48,051 nt of DNA from Bacteroidaceae bacterium (GCA_902362595.1 CABIXF010000018.1:22018-70068), one strand, 5' to 3'; counted from the first letter of the stretch, positions 16,722 to 26,355 are shown. Numbers and translations are program-made. Notes: a model not told the origin generated them from the sequence alone.

Positions 16722-18263
16722 TTAAAACGGCCATATCAGCGGGATGAGGAAAACGGAAATCAGGAACGTGATGATGTTCAGCGGCAATCCGATGCGGACG
16801 AAGTCGGTGAACTTGTAATTTCCGATACCTTGTACAATCAGGTTGGTCTGATAGCCGATGGGAGTGGAGAAGCTGGCTGAGGCTGCCATGCAGATGACCA
16901 CGAAGAACGGCATAGGATTGATGCCCAGCTGGGTGGACAATGACAAGGCAATGGGGAAAGACAGTGCGGCCGCTGCATTGTTGGTAATAAGCTCTGTAAA
17001 GATATTCGTAATGATAAACAATACGGCCAGCAATACGTAGGGACTGTAATTATGTCCCAGGTTGATGATGTATCCGGCCAGCAAATCGGCCACCCCGGAA
17101 TTTTCCATGGCCTTGCTGATGGCAAAAGCGCAGGCAATGGTAATCAGAATATCCCATGAAATATATTTGGTGTATTTCTGTGGAGGGAATATTTTGCTCC
17201 ATGCCATGATGACCGTAGTGATGGAAACGAAAAAGAACATATCCAGCTTGATGCCTTCTGGAAGGTATTTTTCAATACCCGGCAGTTCGCCCACGGTGGC
17301 CCCTACAATCATGAACAGGAGCAGGAAAAGGGTAAACCAGCGTTTCTTTTTGCCGGCAGGTTCGTATTCTTTTCCGTTGGCCAGCATCAGGAAGACGGAT
17401 GATTCTCCCCATGTCTGGATGAAACTGTCATCGGTCAGCACCACCAGTGTGTCACCCTCCCGGAAACTGACCTCGCTCAGATTCTTATAGGTGCGTCCGC
17501 TGCGGCGAAGTTCTTTTACTTCAGCTCCGTAATGGCGCTTGAAATCAAATTCGCTGACCGTCTTGTTGATTCCCGGGAACCGGGGGCCGATTACGGCTTC
17601 TACCAGGTGCAATGAAGAATCGCCATCTTCTTCGCTGGTGGTTTCCGGACGGTCGGAAGGCAAGAGCTTTTTAGAGAACAGAAGCAGGTAGATGATGCCG
17701 GCCAGGGCGATAAAGACTCCCACTTTTCCGAGTTCGAACATGCTGAACCCTTTCAGTCCTGCGTCAAGAATCATGCTGTGGACTACCAGGTTGGTAGAAG
17801 TGCCAATCAGGGTGCAGATGCCTCCGAGAATGGTCACATACGAAAGGGGAATCAGGAAATAAGTGGCCGGAAGTTTGACGTAGCCGGCCCACCGTTTGAT
17901 GATAGGGGCAAAAATGACTACTATCGGGGTATTGTTCAGGAAAGCGGAAATGAAGGCAATGCTGGGCAGCATGCGTATTTGTGCCCGGAAGACCGAAGTG
18001 GTCTGCTGTGGCAGCAGTTTTTTGATAAGCTGTGACAAGGCATTGCTCTGACGGACACCCTCGCTTATCAGAAACAGCATGGCTACGGTAATCATGCCTT
18101 TGTTGCTGAAGCCTTCCAGCATTTCTTTAGGGGTAAGGATACCCGTGCAAAGAAAAATCACCACCACCGAGAACAAAATCATTCCCGGTCGCATCTTGTC
18201 CATAATCAGTGCGGCCAGCATGGCCACGAGTGAAAGAAGTACGATGATAATCTCAGTAGACAT
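16722..18263 (-). CDS. SLC13/DASS-family anion transporter with TrkA-C domain, probable sulfate importer
   Basis: The protein (513 residues from the ATG at 18263) has about ten or more membrane segments, split by a soluble RCK/TrkA-C-like insert at about 215-290 (FKRHYGAEVKELRRSGRTYK; SFREGDTLVVLTDDSF). DASS signatures include FTELITNNAAAALSFPIALS and ASASFSTPIGYQTNLIVQG near the C-terminus. Relatives move sulfate or dicarboxylates with sodium. Lying between cysQ and cysC, it is most likely the sulfate importer for PAPS synthesis. A longer start (TTG at 18284) would overlap cysQ by 11 bp; the ATG, 10 bp past the cysQ stop and directly before the first membrane helix, is preferred. Confidence 0.9.
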   Translation of the reverse strand: MSTEIIIVLLSLVAMLAALIMDKMRPGMILFSVVVIFLCTGILTPKEMLEGFSNKGMITVAMLFLISEGVRQSNALSQLIKKLLPQQTTSVFRAQIRMLPSIAFISAFLNNTPIVVIFAPIIKRWAGYVKLPATYFLIPLSYVTILGGICTLIGTSTNLVVHSMILDAGLKGFSMFELGKVGVFIALAGIIYLLLFSKKLLPSDRPETTSEEDGDSSLHLVEAVIGPRFPGINKTVSEFDFKRHYGAEVKELRRSGRTYKNLSEVSFREGDTLVVLTDDSFIQTWGESSVFLMLANGKEYEPAGKKKRWFTLFLLLFMIVGATVGELPGIEKYLPEGIKLDMFFFVSITTVIMAWSKIFPPQKYTKYISWDILITIACAFAISKAMENSGVADLLAGYIINLGHNYSPYVLLAVLFIITNIFTELITNNAAAALSFPIALSLSTQLGINPMPFFVVICMAASASFSTPIGYQTNLIVQGIGNYKFTDFVRIGLPLNIITFLISVFLIPLIWPF

Positions 18264-18273
18264 AAATTGGGGG

Positions 18274-19083
18274 TTATTCTGCAATGAACCAGGGGTTCAG
18301 CAGGTCTGTTTTATTATATTGTAGCGGTTCTGTTTTTCCAGCCTGATAGACTTCCTTTCCGGCAGCACGGATAATGGCATGTCCGGCTGCAGTATCCCAC
18401 TCCATAGTAGGAGCAAAGCGAGGGTATACGTCGGCATTCCCTTCGGCAATGAGGCATAACTTCAGAGAACTTCCTTTGGAGATGGTTTCCACATGTGTAT
18501 GCTTTTGCTGCATTTCGTGGATATAAGCTTCTGTTTCAGGAGTCAGGTGTGAACGGGAAGCCACGACGATGAATGTATCGTCTGTACGGTGGGCATTCGG
18601 CAGACGCTGTGCATGCGCAATCAGTGCATCCAGTGAAGTGCATGAACCGGTTTCTGTAATTTCATTGATTTTATAGGCTCCCAGCGTGGTATCGGCAAAA
18701 TAAAGTTCTTTTTTGACGGGGATATAAATGACTCCTGCTTCCGGGCAACCATCTTTTACGTATGCAATGTTGACGGTGAATTCACCGTTTCGTTTGATGA
18801 ATTCCTTGGTACCGTCCAACGGGTCGACAATCCAAAGCTCTTTCCATTGCTGTCTTTCTTCAGGTGCGATTTTGGCCCCTTCTTCGCTCAGCAGGGGATA
18901 GGGAGTGGAAGCCAAAGCCTGGGCTATGACGGCATGCGATTTGCGATCGGCGATGGTCAACGGGGAGTTGTCCGCCTTTCTCTCTATTTCAAAATCTGCA
19001 TTTGGGTCTGTATACACCGACATGATTTCTGCTCCAGCGGTGAGTGCAGCCTGAATGGCAGTATATAATATATTTTTATCCAT
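18274..19083 (-). CDS. cysQ: 3'(2'),5'-bisphosphate nucleotidase CysQ
   Basis: The 269-residue protein is an inositol-monophosphatase-superfamily enzyme, with the metal-binding motif WIVDPLDGTKEF and the C-terminal WDTAAGHAIIRAAG. It removes the 3'-phosphate from PAP, the inhibitory by-product of sulfotransferases (and possibly from PAPS). It is the first gene of the sulfonation operon on the minus strand, 10 bp before the transporter ATG. Having the PAP phosphatase in the same operon as a PAPS-dependent sulfotransferase fits a sulfonation pathway well. No clear TAnnTTTG promoter was found in the 96-bp gap upstream. Confidence 0.95.
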   Translation of the reverse strand: MDKNILYTAIQAALTAGAEIMSVYTDPNADFEIERKADNSPLTIADRKSHAVIAQALASTPYPLLSEEGAKIAPEERQQWKELWIVDPLDGTKEFIKRNGEFTVNIAYVKDGCPEAGVIYIPVKKELYFADTTLGAYKINEITETGSCTSLDALIAHAQRLPNAHRTDDTFIVVASRSHLTPETEAYIHEMQQKHTHVETISKGSSLKLCLIAEGNADVYPRFAPTMEWDTAAGHAIIRAAGKEVYQAGKTEPLQYNKTDLLNPWFIAE

Positions 19084-19096
19084 AATAGTATAAATT

Positions 19097-19118
19097 GCTG
19101 TAAAATAACAGCTTTTTT
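19097..19118. promoter_or_regulatory. Small hairpin in the cysQ leader
   Basis: GCTGT (19097-19101) and ACAGC (19108-19112) form a 5-bp stem followed on the plus strand by a T-run. On the minus strand it would lie in the cysQ leader, 14 bp before the ATG at 19083. It is short and may be chance, but it is the only structure I see upstream of the sulfonation operon. Confidence 0.3.
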
Positions 19119-19179
19119 TAATGTCGTTTGTGGTTTATTATTCGTATTTTCTGTTCCTGTCTTTTTTTTATAACTTCTT

Positions 19180-20862
19180 TTAAGAAGCTACCTCCTGGTT
19201 TGACTGATTCACTTTGTCATGTGGGTGTTTCCAGATACGCCATAGGTAGAAAGCGCAATGAGTGAAGGCAAAGACAAAGGAGATGGTAAGCAAGGTCTTG
19301 TCCTCGTCCCATCCTACGGTTTGCTGATGCCACAATCCGGTAATCACACTGAGAATAGACAAAATCAAGCCTGTAAGGTTTAATACCATATCCCCTTTTC
19401 GATGTCTTTGTCCGGGTTCCAGTTTGCTGTGATGGATGCCGTAGGAGGCATATACATCCAGTCCGATGAGCATCCATAACACCAGTCGTATCCACGTATC
19501 GGCGGGAAGGAAACTCATCATACACAGGCAGGTAAGGATACCCATGATGGGTACGAAGGGAACAAATGGAGTCTTGAAAGCTCGGTGTACGTGGGGCATG
19601 GTCTTACGTACAACCAGTATGGCAGCGCAAACCAGGGTGAAGGCCAGCAGCGTACCGATACTGGTCATCTCTCCGGCCACTTGTGCTGGAATGAAGCCGG
19701 CCAACAAGCTGACTACGACCATGAAAAGAGCATTGCTATGAACCGGTGTACGGAAACGGGGGTTGATTTTGGAAAAGAACGGGGGAAGCAGTCCGTCGCG
19801 ACTCATGCTTAGGAAAACACGGCTTTGTCCGAGCAGGGTGACCATGATAACCGAGCAATAACCGAACAAGATGGCCAGGATGATAGCCTTGTTCAGCCAC
19901 GGATAAACGGGCTGGATGACACCCTGGGCATCGGGGTATCCCATTTTTTCAATGGCGACGGCCACCGGGGCAATCCCGACCTGTCCGCTGAACTCGGTGT
20001 AGTGTGCCACCCCCGTCATGACATGGGCGAAGAGGATGTATAAAATGGTGCATACCAGCAGAGACACTAAAATGCCGATAGGCATATCCCGTTTCGGATT
20101 TTTGGTCTCCTGAGCAGCGGTACTCACTGCGTCAAATCCCAAAAAGGCAAAGAAGACGATGGCGGCTCCTCGGAAAATGCCCGAAATGCCGAACTCACCC
20201 AACGTGCCGGTATTAGTCGGAATATAAGGTATGTAGTTGTCGCTTTGGATAAAGCGCCAGCCCAATACCACGAATATCAGAATCACCGCAATTTTCAGGA
20301 AAACAATCAGTCCGTTAAAGAAGGAACTTCCGGCGGTACCCCGCATCAGAATCAGGCTCATGAGTACCACGATTACCATGGCGGGGATGTTTACGATGCC
20401 TCCGTCCCACGGACAGGCCGTGAATGCGTGGGGAAGTTCAATTCCTACCCCTTGCAGGAAGACGGTCATATAGCGGCTCCAGCTGATGCTGACGGTGGTG
20501 GCGGCTACGGTATATTCCAGTACCAAATCCCATCCGATAATCCAGGCGATGAGTTCACCCATGGTGGCGTATGAATAGGTATAGGCACTTCCTGATACAG
20601 GAATCATGGAAGCAAATTCCGCATAGCAGAGTCCCGCAAAGCAGCATCCGATGGCTGCAATGATGAACGAAAGCGTAATGGCCGGACCTGTGTAAGAAGC
20701 CGCCACGGTTCCGGTGATAGAAAACAAGCCGGCTCCAATAATGACTCCCACTCCGAGTGCTACCAGACTGACGGGCCCTAATACCCGTTTGAGGGTGCCG
20801 CTTCCCGTTTCCTTGGCTTCAGCCTGTAAAGCCTCTATACTTTTTCGAATAAAAAGCCCCAT
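19180..20862 (-). CDS. APC-family amino acid permease
   Basis: The 560-residue protein has about twelve or more hydrophobic helices, with the APC signature at the start (GPVSLVALGVGVIIGAGLF, about 30-48). The motifs ITLSFIIAAIGCCFAGLCYA, FFAFLGFDAVSTAAQETKNP and IGILVSLLVCTILYILF are typical of cationic amino acid transporters. It should import an amino acid by proton or sodium coupling, or by exchange; the substrate is unknown. A -7 box (TATCTTTG, minus strand 20889-20896) lies 26 bp upstream, so it is transcribed separately from the efflux operon. The sulfonation operon starts 96 bp past its end. Confidence 0.92.
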   Translation of the reverse strand: MGLFIRKSIEALQAEAKETGSGTLKRVLGPVSLVALGVGVIIGAGLFSITGTVAASYTGPAITLSFIIAAIGCCFAGLCYAEFASMIPVSGSAYTYSYATMGELIAWIIGWDLVLEYTVAATTVSISWSRYMTVFLQGVGIELPHAFTACPWDGGIVNIPAMVIVVLMSLILMRGTAGSSFFNGLIVFLKIAVILIFVVLGWRFIQSDNYIPYIPTNTGTLGEFGISGIFRGAAIVFFAFLGFDAVSTAAQETKNPKRDMPIGILVSLLVCTILYILFAHVMTGVAHYTEFSGQVGIAPVAVAIEKMGYPDAQGVIQPVYPWLNKAIILAILFGYCSVIMVTLLGQSRVFLSMSRDGLLPPFFSKINPRFRTPVHSNALFMVVVSLLAGFIPAQVAGEMTSIGTLLAFTLVCAAILVVRKTMPHVHRAFKTPFVPFVPIMGILTCLCMMSFLPADTWIRLVLWMLIGLDVYASYGIHHSKLEPGQRHRKGDMVLNLTGLILSILSVITGLWHQQTVGWDEDKTLLTISFVFAFTHCAFYLWRIWKHPHDKVNQSNQEVAS

Positions 20863-20888
20863 GGTGATTGTATTTGTAGATTGTGCGG

Positions 20889-20896
20889 CAAAGATA
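20889..20896 (-). promoter_or_regulatory. Bacteroides -7 promoter box of the APC permease gene
   Basis: The minus strand reads TATCTTTG, an exact TAnnTTTG match, 26 bp before the permease ATG. No clear TTTG -33 element is present at 19-21 bp. It lies in the 53-bp gap after the TolC-like gene. Confidence 0.5.
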
Positions 20897-20915
20897 CAAA
20901 AAATTATGAAATATT

Positions 20916-22238
20916 TTATTTCAGGTATTGTGTCACCTTCCCGCTAAGTTGCAGCAGGGATATTTCACACATTTTCGTATCATATTCTGCAGAAAGAATG
21001 CGTTCTTCCGCATCGAGGAGGCTTTTCTGAGCTTCACGCATTTCAATTCCGGATAAATCTCCCAGCAGGTAGCGTTCTTTGGCTATCTCGTGGTTCTCTT
21101 TGGCGGAAATCAGGTTCTGACGTTCTAGGTTCAACAAGCGGATGTTGTTGCGGTAGGCTTGCCACAGGTTACTCAGGTCGGCCCGGAGTCCTTGTTCCAC
21201 CTCGTCGCGGGCCAGCTGGGCGTTGCGGATGGCTAGACTGGCATTCCGTTTCTCGCGTTTCCGGTTGCCGTCGAAGAGGTTGAATCCTACGGTGATGCCT
21301 CCGCTGAACCCCCAGTTGCTGCGCTGGCGGGTGGCATTGACATCGTATTTATTCAGGGTATAACCGTAGCCGGCATTCAACCGTACATACGGATAATTGC
21401 GCGACAATACTTTTTTATAATCCAACTGGGCTAGTACGGTATTTTGGTCTGCTTGCAGCAAACTGGAGTTCGTTTGTAGGGTACCCTCCCACAAGGCATT
21501 GAAATCCAGATTTTCGTTGACGTCAATTACCGAGTCTTTCACGCTGAGCGGGCGGTCCATGTCTTTGGCGGCCATCAGCTCGTTCAGGTTGATACGGGAA
21601 GTATGCACCAGTTCCCGTTGTTTGATATACTGTGCCCGGTCGGCATTGAAGTCCACGGTGGCTTGCTGATAATCCAGCCGGGAGAAGTTTCCGATGTGGT
21701 AGCGTTCTTCCACGATGCGCAGACGTTCCCGGGACAGTGACACGGCATAGCGGAAATTCTTCAACCGGATTTCCTGTTGGATGTAGTTATAGTATTCTGC
21801 CGTGAGGGCGGCAATGAAGTCCTCGACGGCAATCCGGGTGTTAGTGGCTCCCTGTCGTTCGAGCTCTTTCAGCTGCTTGTAAGTGGTGCTGATGTTGAAC
21901 CCGTCAAAAATCGTCCAGTTCAGGTCGATACCCGCATCCAAGGTCTGGTCGTATACGCCACGGAGCTTGGTGGTTTCTCCCGTTTCACGCGACTGGCTGT
22001 TGCTGTTGTCTGCGTTTCCGGTATAGCCGGCTGTCAGGTCCACTGTAGGCAGGTAGCCTGCATTTCCCAGGGTGGCGTTGTTTTTGCTCACCTGCTCTTC
22101 GTTGCGGGTGATGCGGAGCGAATAGTTGTTGGCCAATCCTTCTTCCAGGCATTGTTGCAAGGTATAGGTGTACTGGGCCTGTGCCGGAAGTCCCAGACCG
22201 AGGAAAAAAAGTGCATAGTAAATAGACCGTTTTCTCAT
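20916..22238 (-). CDS. TolC-like outer-membrane efflux protein
   Basis: The 440-residue protein has a signal peptide (about 1-21, ending AQAQ) and two tandem OEP repeats with long helical coiled-coil stretches, for example YTLQQCLEEGLANNYSLRIT and RIVEERYHIGNFSRLDYQQA. A second copy of the latter pattern is KERYLLGDLSGIEMREAQKS. It forms the outer-membrane tunnel of the tripartite efflux pump encoded upstream. The ATG overlaps the stop of the RND gene by 4 bp (22235-22238), showing translational coupling. The operon order is adaptor, pump, channel. Confidence 0.95.
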   Translation of the reverse strand: MRKRSIYYALFFLGLGLPAQAQYTYTLQQCLEEGLANNYSLRITRNEEQVSKNNATLGNAGYLPTVDLTAGYTGNADNSNSQSRETGETTKLRGVYDQTLDAGIDLNWTIFDGFNISTTYKQLKELERQGATNTRIAVEDFIAALTAEYYNYIQQEIRLKNFRYAVSLSRERLRIVEERYHIGNFSRLDYQQATVDFNADRAQYIKQRELVHTSRINLNELMAAKDMDRPLSVKDSVIDVNENLDFNALWEGTLQTNSSLLQADQNTVLAQLDYKKVLSRNYPYVRLNAGYGYTLNKYDVNATRQRSNWGFSGGITVGFNLFDGNRKREKRNASLAIRNAQLARDEVEQGLRADLSNLWQAYRNNIRLLNLERQNLISAKENHEIAKERYLLGDLSGIEMREAQKSLLDAEERILSAEYDTKMCEISLLQLSGKVTQYLK

Positions 22239-25200
22239 TTCTTTTCTTTTTTAGCGCGGTTAGTCGAAATATAAGAATAAATGGCCGGTACGATGTACAT
22301 GGTCAGGAAAGTAGAAACCAGCATACCGCCCACTACAGCCACTCCCATGGCGATGCGCTGGTTGGCTCCTTCACCCGAAGCGAAAGCCAGCGGCAACAAG
22401 CCGAGGATGGTAGAGGCACTGGTCATCAGAATAGGGCGCAGACGCTGGAGGGCCGCATCGCGGATGGCCAGCATCTTTTCTTCGCCCGCCTCCTGTTTCT
22501 GGTTGGCAAATTCCACAATCAGGATACCGTTTTTGGCCACCAGTCCAATCAGCATGATGATACCAATCTGACTGAAGATGTTCATCGTGATGTCGCCGAA
22601 GTACATGAAGACCAGGGCACCGGCGATGGCCAGCGGCACGGTGAGCATGATGATGAGCGGATCTTTGAAACTTTCAAACTGTGCCGAAAGAATCAGGTAA
22701 ATCAAAATCAGGGCCAGGATGAAGGCGAACATCAGGCTGGAGGAACTTTCGCGGTATTCCTTGGAGTCGCCCGACAAGGCGGTGCGGAACGTGTCGTCCA
22801 GCACCTTGTCGGCAATCTTGTCCATCTCGTCCAGACCGTCGCCGATGGTTTTGCCTTCGGCCAGTCCCGCAGAAATGGTGGCCGAGATGAAACGGTTATA
22901 ATGATACAGTTTGGGCGGTGCCACAGCTTCCACAAATTCCACCAGGTTGTCCAGCTGTATCATTTCTCCCTTGTCGTTCCGGATATAAATCGACTTGATG
23001 TTGGCCGGCTGGTTACGTTGCTGGCGGTTGATTTGTCCAAGAATCTCATACTGCTTGCCATTCATGTAGAAATAGCCCATGCGCTGTCCGCTTAACCCGT
23101 ATTGCAAGGTTTCTCCGATGTCGCGCACACTTACACCCATGGTGCCAGCCTTGTCGCGGTTGATGGTGACGCGCATTTCCGGACTGCTGAACTTCAGGTC
23201 CACGTCGGCCATCTGGAAGGTCGGGTTATCGTATACTTGTGCCAGGAACTCTGGTAATACCTCCTGAAGCTTTTCGATACTGACCGCCTGAAGCACATAT
23301 TGTACCGGCATACTGGCTCTTCGTCCGCCGAAAGAAGACTGCTGTTGTACGAAGGAACGGGCCTTGGTATGCGTACGGATAGCTTTAGAGATTTTTTCGG
23401 CTACCTCCATCTGGGTGTAATCGCGTTCCTTGATGTCTTTCAGGGTAACCTGAATGTTTCCGCTTCCACTCGACACACGGGCCGTGACAAAAGCCGCATC
23501 CGGTACGATGGAGTCGACCAGTGTGTTGATTTCTTCCGTATAGTCACGGATGTATTCATAGCTGGCTCCTTCGGCCGCACTGGTCCGGATGTTGATTTGC
23601 GAGCGGTCTTCCAGTGGGGCCATCTCGGCTGGAATATGGTTCCATAAGTAACCGATGAGGGCCAATGTAATCAGGATGAACGGGATAGCGATGATACGCT
23701 TGTGCAGAAAGGCCTGAAGGCTGCGGGCATACAGGCGGTTCATGCCTTCGAAGAAAGGCTCCGTCTTCCGGTAAAACCAGTTCTGTTTTTCCCGGTGCTT
23801 CAACAATTTGGTGGCCAGCATCGGGGTAAAGGTCAGAGCCGAGAAAGCCGAGATAATGACAGAGCCGGCTACTACGAAACTGAATTCGCGGAAGAGGCGT
23901 CCGCTGGTTCCTTCCATGAAGACAATCGGGATGAACACGGCGGCTAGGGTAATGGTGGTGGAAATCACGGCAAAGAAAATTTCTTTAGCGCCCTCGATAC
24001 CCGCCTCAAACGGTTTCATACCTCGCTCGATGCGGATGTAAATGTTTTCGGTCATCACGATGGCATCGTCGACCACCAGTCCCACCGACAGGACGACGGC
24101 CAGCATGGTGAGCACGTTGATGGAGAATCCGGCGATATACATCACGAAGAAGGCTCCGATGAGGGAGACCGGAATCACAATACAGGGAATCAAGGTGACA
24201 CGCCAGTCGCGCAGGAAAAGGAAGATGATGATAATCACCAGCGCGAAAGCCTCGTACACGGTACTTTCCACTTCTGCAATGGAGGCACGGATAAAGCGGG
24301 TGTTGTCGAAACCGTATGTGTATTCCACGTCGTCGGGCAAGTCTTTCTTCATCTGCTCCATGCGTTCGTACACGGCGTCGGCAATGTCGATGTGGTTGGC
24401 ACCCGGCTGCGGAATGACGACGACACCCACCATGGGTACCCCGTTCATCTTCATGTAGCTCTTCAGGTCGGCCGGTCCCAGTTCCGCGTAACCGATGTCA
24501 CTGAAGCGCACCACCTGTCCGTTTTGTTCTTTCAGGATGATGTTGTTGAATTCCTTCGCTGTATGCATCTGTCCCATGGTGCGCAGGGTCAGTTCCACAG
24601 TATTTCCTTCTATGCTTCCAGACGGAAGTTCCAGGTTCTGTTTATCGATGGCATTTTTCACGTCTACCGGGGTGATGCTGTAGCCGGCCATTTTGACCGG
24701 GTCGAGCCACAGACGCATGGAATAGCGTTTTTCTCCCCAGATGGAGACGCTGCTCACGTCGGGAATGGTTTGCAGCTGTTCCTTGACGGTCAGGTCGGCA
24801 ATCTCACTCAGTTCCAGCAAAGAACGGGTGTGACTTTGTATGGCCACCATCAGGATAGGGCTGGCATCGGCGTCGGCTTTGGATACGGTAGGCGGGTCGC
24901 AGTCGCGGGGTAGGTAGCGCTGGGCACGCGACACCTTGTCGCGCACGTCGTTGGCAGCGGTTTCCAAGTCGACAGACAGTTCAAATTCCACGGTGATGCG
25001 GCACTGTCCCTGCTGGCTGGTACTCGACAGGGAGCGGATGCCCGGAATCCCGTTGATGTTCTGTTCTAGTGGTTCCGTAATCTGGTTTTCAATCACTTCT
25101 GCATTGGCTCCCGGATAGCTGCAGGTCACGGAGATGATGGGATTATCCACCGAAGGGTATTCGCGTACCCCTAGGGTGGTGTAGCCAATCAGTCCGAAAA

Positions 25201-25267
25201 GCAGGATGATAATGGTGAGCACAGTGGCCAGTACGGGCCTTCTGATACTAAGTTCGGAGATGTTCAT
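22235..25267 (-). CDS. RND-family inner-membrane efflux pump (AcrB/HAE1 type)
   Basis: The 1010-residue protein has the RND layout of twelve membrane helices and two large periplasmic loops. It starts MNISELSIRRPVLATVLTII. The proton-relay aspartate pair is present in GLVVDDAIVMTENIYIRIER (near residue 400), and the second-half motif GLVAKNGILIVEFANQKQEA is clear. It is of the hydrophobe/amphiphile efflux type, exporting drugs, bile salts or other amphiphiles with proton drive. It starts 11 bp after the adaptor gene and overlaps the TolC-like gene by 4 bp. Length is near the usual 1010-1050. Specificity is not predictable. Confidence 0.96.
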   Translation of the reverse strand: MNISELSIRRPVLATVLTIIILLFGLIGYTTLGVREYPSVDNPIISVTCSYPGANAEVIENQITEPLEQNINGIPGIRSLSSTSQQGQCRITVEFELSVDLETAANDVRDKVSRAQRYLPRDCDPPTVSKADADASPILMVAIQSHTRSLLELSEIADLTVKEQLQTIPDVSSVSIWGEKRYSMRLWLDPVKMAGYSITPVDVKNAIDKQNLELPSGSIEGNTVELTLRTMGQMHTAKEFNNIILKEQNGQVVRFSDIGYAELGPADLKSYMKMNGVPMVGVVVIPQPGANHIDIADAVYERMEQMKKDLPDDVEYTYGFDNTRFIRASIAEVESTVYEAFALVIIIIFLFLRDWRVTLIPCIVIPVSLIGAFFVMYIAGFSINVLTMLAVVLSVGLVVDDAIVMTENIYIRIERGMKPFEAGIEGAKEIFFAVISTTITLAAVFIPIVFMEGTSGRLFREFSFVVAGSVIISAFSALTFTPMLATKLLKHREKQNWFYRKTEPFFEGMNRLYARSLQAFLHKRIIAIPFILITLALIGYLWNHIPAEMAPLEDRSQINIRTSAAEGASYEYIRDYTEEINTLVDSIVPDAAFVTARVSSGSGNIQVTLKDIKERDYTQMEVAEKISKAIRTHTKARSFVQQQSSFGGRRASMPVQYVLQAVSIEKLQEVLPEFLAQVYDNPTFQMADVDLKFSSPEMRVTINRDKAGTMGVSVRDIGETLQYGLSGQRMGYFYMNGKQYEILGQINRQQRNQPANIKSIYIRNDKGEMIQLDNLVEFVEAVAPPKLYHYNRFISATISAGLAEGKTIGDGLDEMDKIADKVLDDTFRTALSGDSKEYRESSSSLMFAFILALILIYLILSAQFESFKDPLIIMLTVPLAIAGALVFMYFGDITMNIFSQIGIIMLIGLVAKNGILIVEFANQKQEAGEEKMLAIRDAALQRLRPILMTSASTILGLLPLAFASGEGANQRIAMGVAVVGGMLVSTFLTMYIVPAIYSYISTNRAKKEKK

Positions 25268-25278
25268 ACGGCAGAAAG

Positions 25279-26355
25279 TTAGTTGATTTGATCAAGAATT
25301 ACCGGCATGCCGGTGCGCAGTTGAAGGGTACCGGAGGTCAGGATGGTATCTCCGGCCGACAATCCTTTCAGAATCTGTACTTCTGCTTCCGTGCGGATAC
25401 CGATTTCCACATCCACCGGTTCGGCCACTCCTGAGCGGTACACGAATACCTTGTTCTTTCCCATTTCCGGGACGATGGCTTCCGACGGAATGGCGATGGC
25501 GTCTTGGATTTCTTTCTGCTTCAGTTCGATGTCCGCATAGCGTCCGGGCAACAGTTCCCCATTCCGGTTCGGATAGAGGGCGCGGACGGTCAGCGTATGA
25601 GTTTCTTCATTGATGCGTGATTCCGTGGCATAAACTTGGGAATTGAAGGCTTCCAATCGTCCTTCAATCTTGAAGGTCAGGTTTGTGCCTTTCTTGATTT
25701 CGCGGGCATAACGTTCCGGTACGGCAAATTCCACTTTAAGTGGTGTGATTTTCGTCAGTTTGGCGATGACGGTTGTGGGGGAGGCGTAAGCTCCCAGGCT
25801 GACCTGCCGCAATCCGATGATGCCGTCGAACGGGGCCCGGAGTTCCGTCATGGCAATGTTTGCTTTCACATTCTCAATGTCGGCGTTGAGGGTAGCCAGT
25901 TCCGTTTTTACCTGTTCGTACGCTTCTTTGCTCACTGCATCACGTTGCAGCAAGGCATTCTGACGGAACACACGGTCTTCGGCCAGTGGCATCTGGGCTT
26001 CCAGCCGTTTCAGCTGGGCTTGCAACTGGCTGTCGTTCACTTTGGCCAGCAGCTGGCCTTTGGACACGAAAGAGCCCTCCGTGAAATCAATGCTCGTGAT
26101 TTTTCCGGAGGTTTCAAACGACAAGTCCACTTCTTCATCCGGCATCAGTTTGCCGCTGACAAACAGCTGGTCGGTGAGCAAGTGAGGTTTGAGTATTTTA
26201 GCATTTACGTTGAGTGCTTTGGACTTGCCAGTGGGTACTTGCTTCTCGGCTGCTTCCAGTTCTTCGTTCTTCCCGGGGGTAAACGTGTGAATACCTAAGG
26301 CAATAACTCCAGCCCCTATCACTACGATGATTCCCCATTTGATTCGTTTGTCCAT
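25279..26355 (-). CDS. RND efflux periplasmic adaptor (membrane fusion protein)
   Basis: The 358-residue protein has an N-terminal membrane anchor (IKWGIIVVIGAGVIALGIHT, 5-24). The lipoyl/barrel-sandwich halves are EVDLSFETSGKITSIDFTEG and MTELRAPFDGIIGLRQVSLG, with an alpha-hairpin between them and a C-terminal beta-barrel/proximal domain. It bridges the RND pump and the outer-membrane channel. It is the first gene of the efflux operon, 33 bp past the rsgA stop. No local repressor gene (TetR or AraC) flanks the operon, so control is not visible here. Confidence 0.95.
   Translation of the reverse strand: MDKRIKWGIIVVIGAGVIALGIHTFTPGKNEELEAAEKQVPTGKSKALNVNAKILKPHLLTDQLFVSGKLMPDEEVDLSFETSGKITSIDFTEGSFVSKGQLLAKVNDSQLQAQLKRLEAQMPLAEDRVFRQNALLQRDAVSKEAYEQVKTELATLNADIENVKANIAMTELRAPFDGIIGLRQVSLGAYASPTTVIAKLTKITPLKVEFAVPERYAREIKKGTNLTFKIEGRLEAFNSQVYATESRINEETHTLTVRALYPNRNGELLPGRYADIELKQKEIQDAIAIPSEAIVPEMGKNKVFVYRSGVAEPVDVEIGIRTEAEVQILKGLSAGDTILTSGTLQLRTGMPVILDQIN

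Noticed and set aside
18264..18284. Seven-residue extension of the SLC13 transporter (TTG start)
   Set aside because: It would overlap cysQ; the ATG at 18263 directly precedes the first membrane helix.
12477..19083. Assimilatory sulfate reduction (cysteine synthesis) operon
   Set aside because: No PAPS reductase, sulfite reductase or cysteine synthase gene is present, whereas a sulfotransferase gene is. Sulfonation explains the set better.
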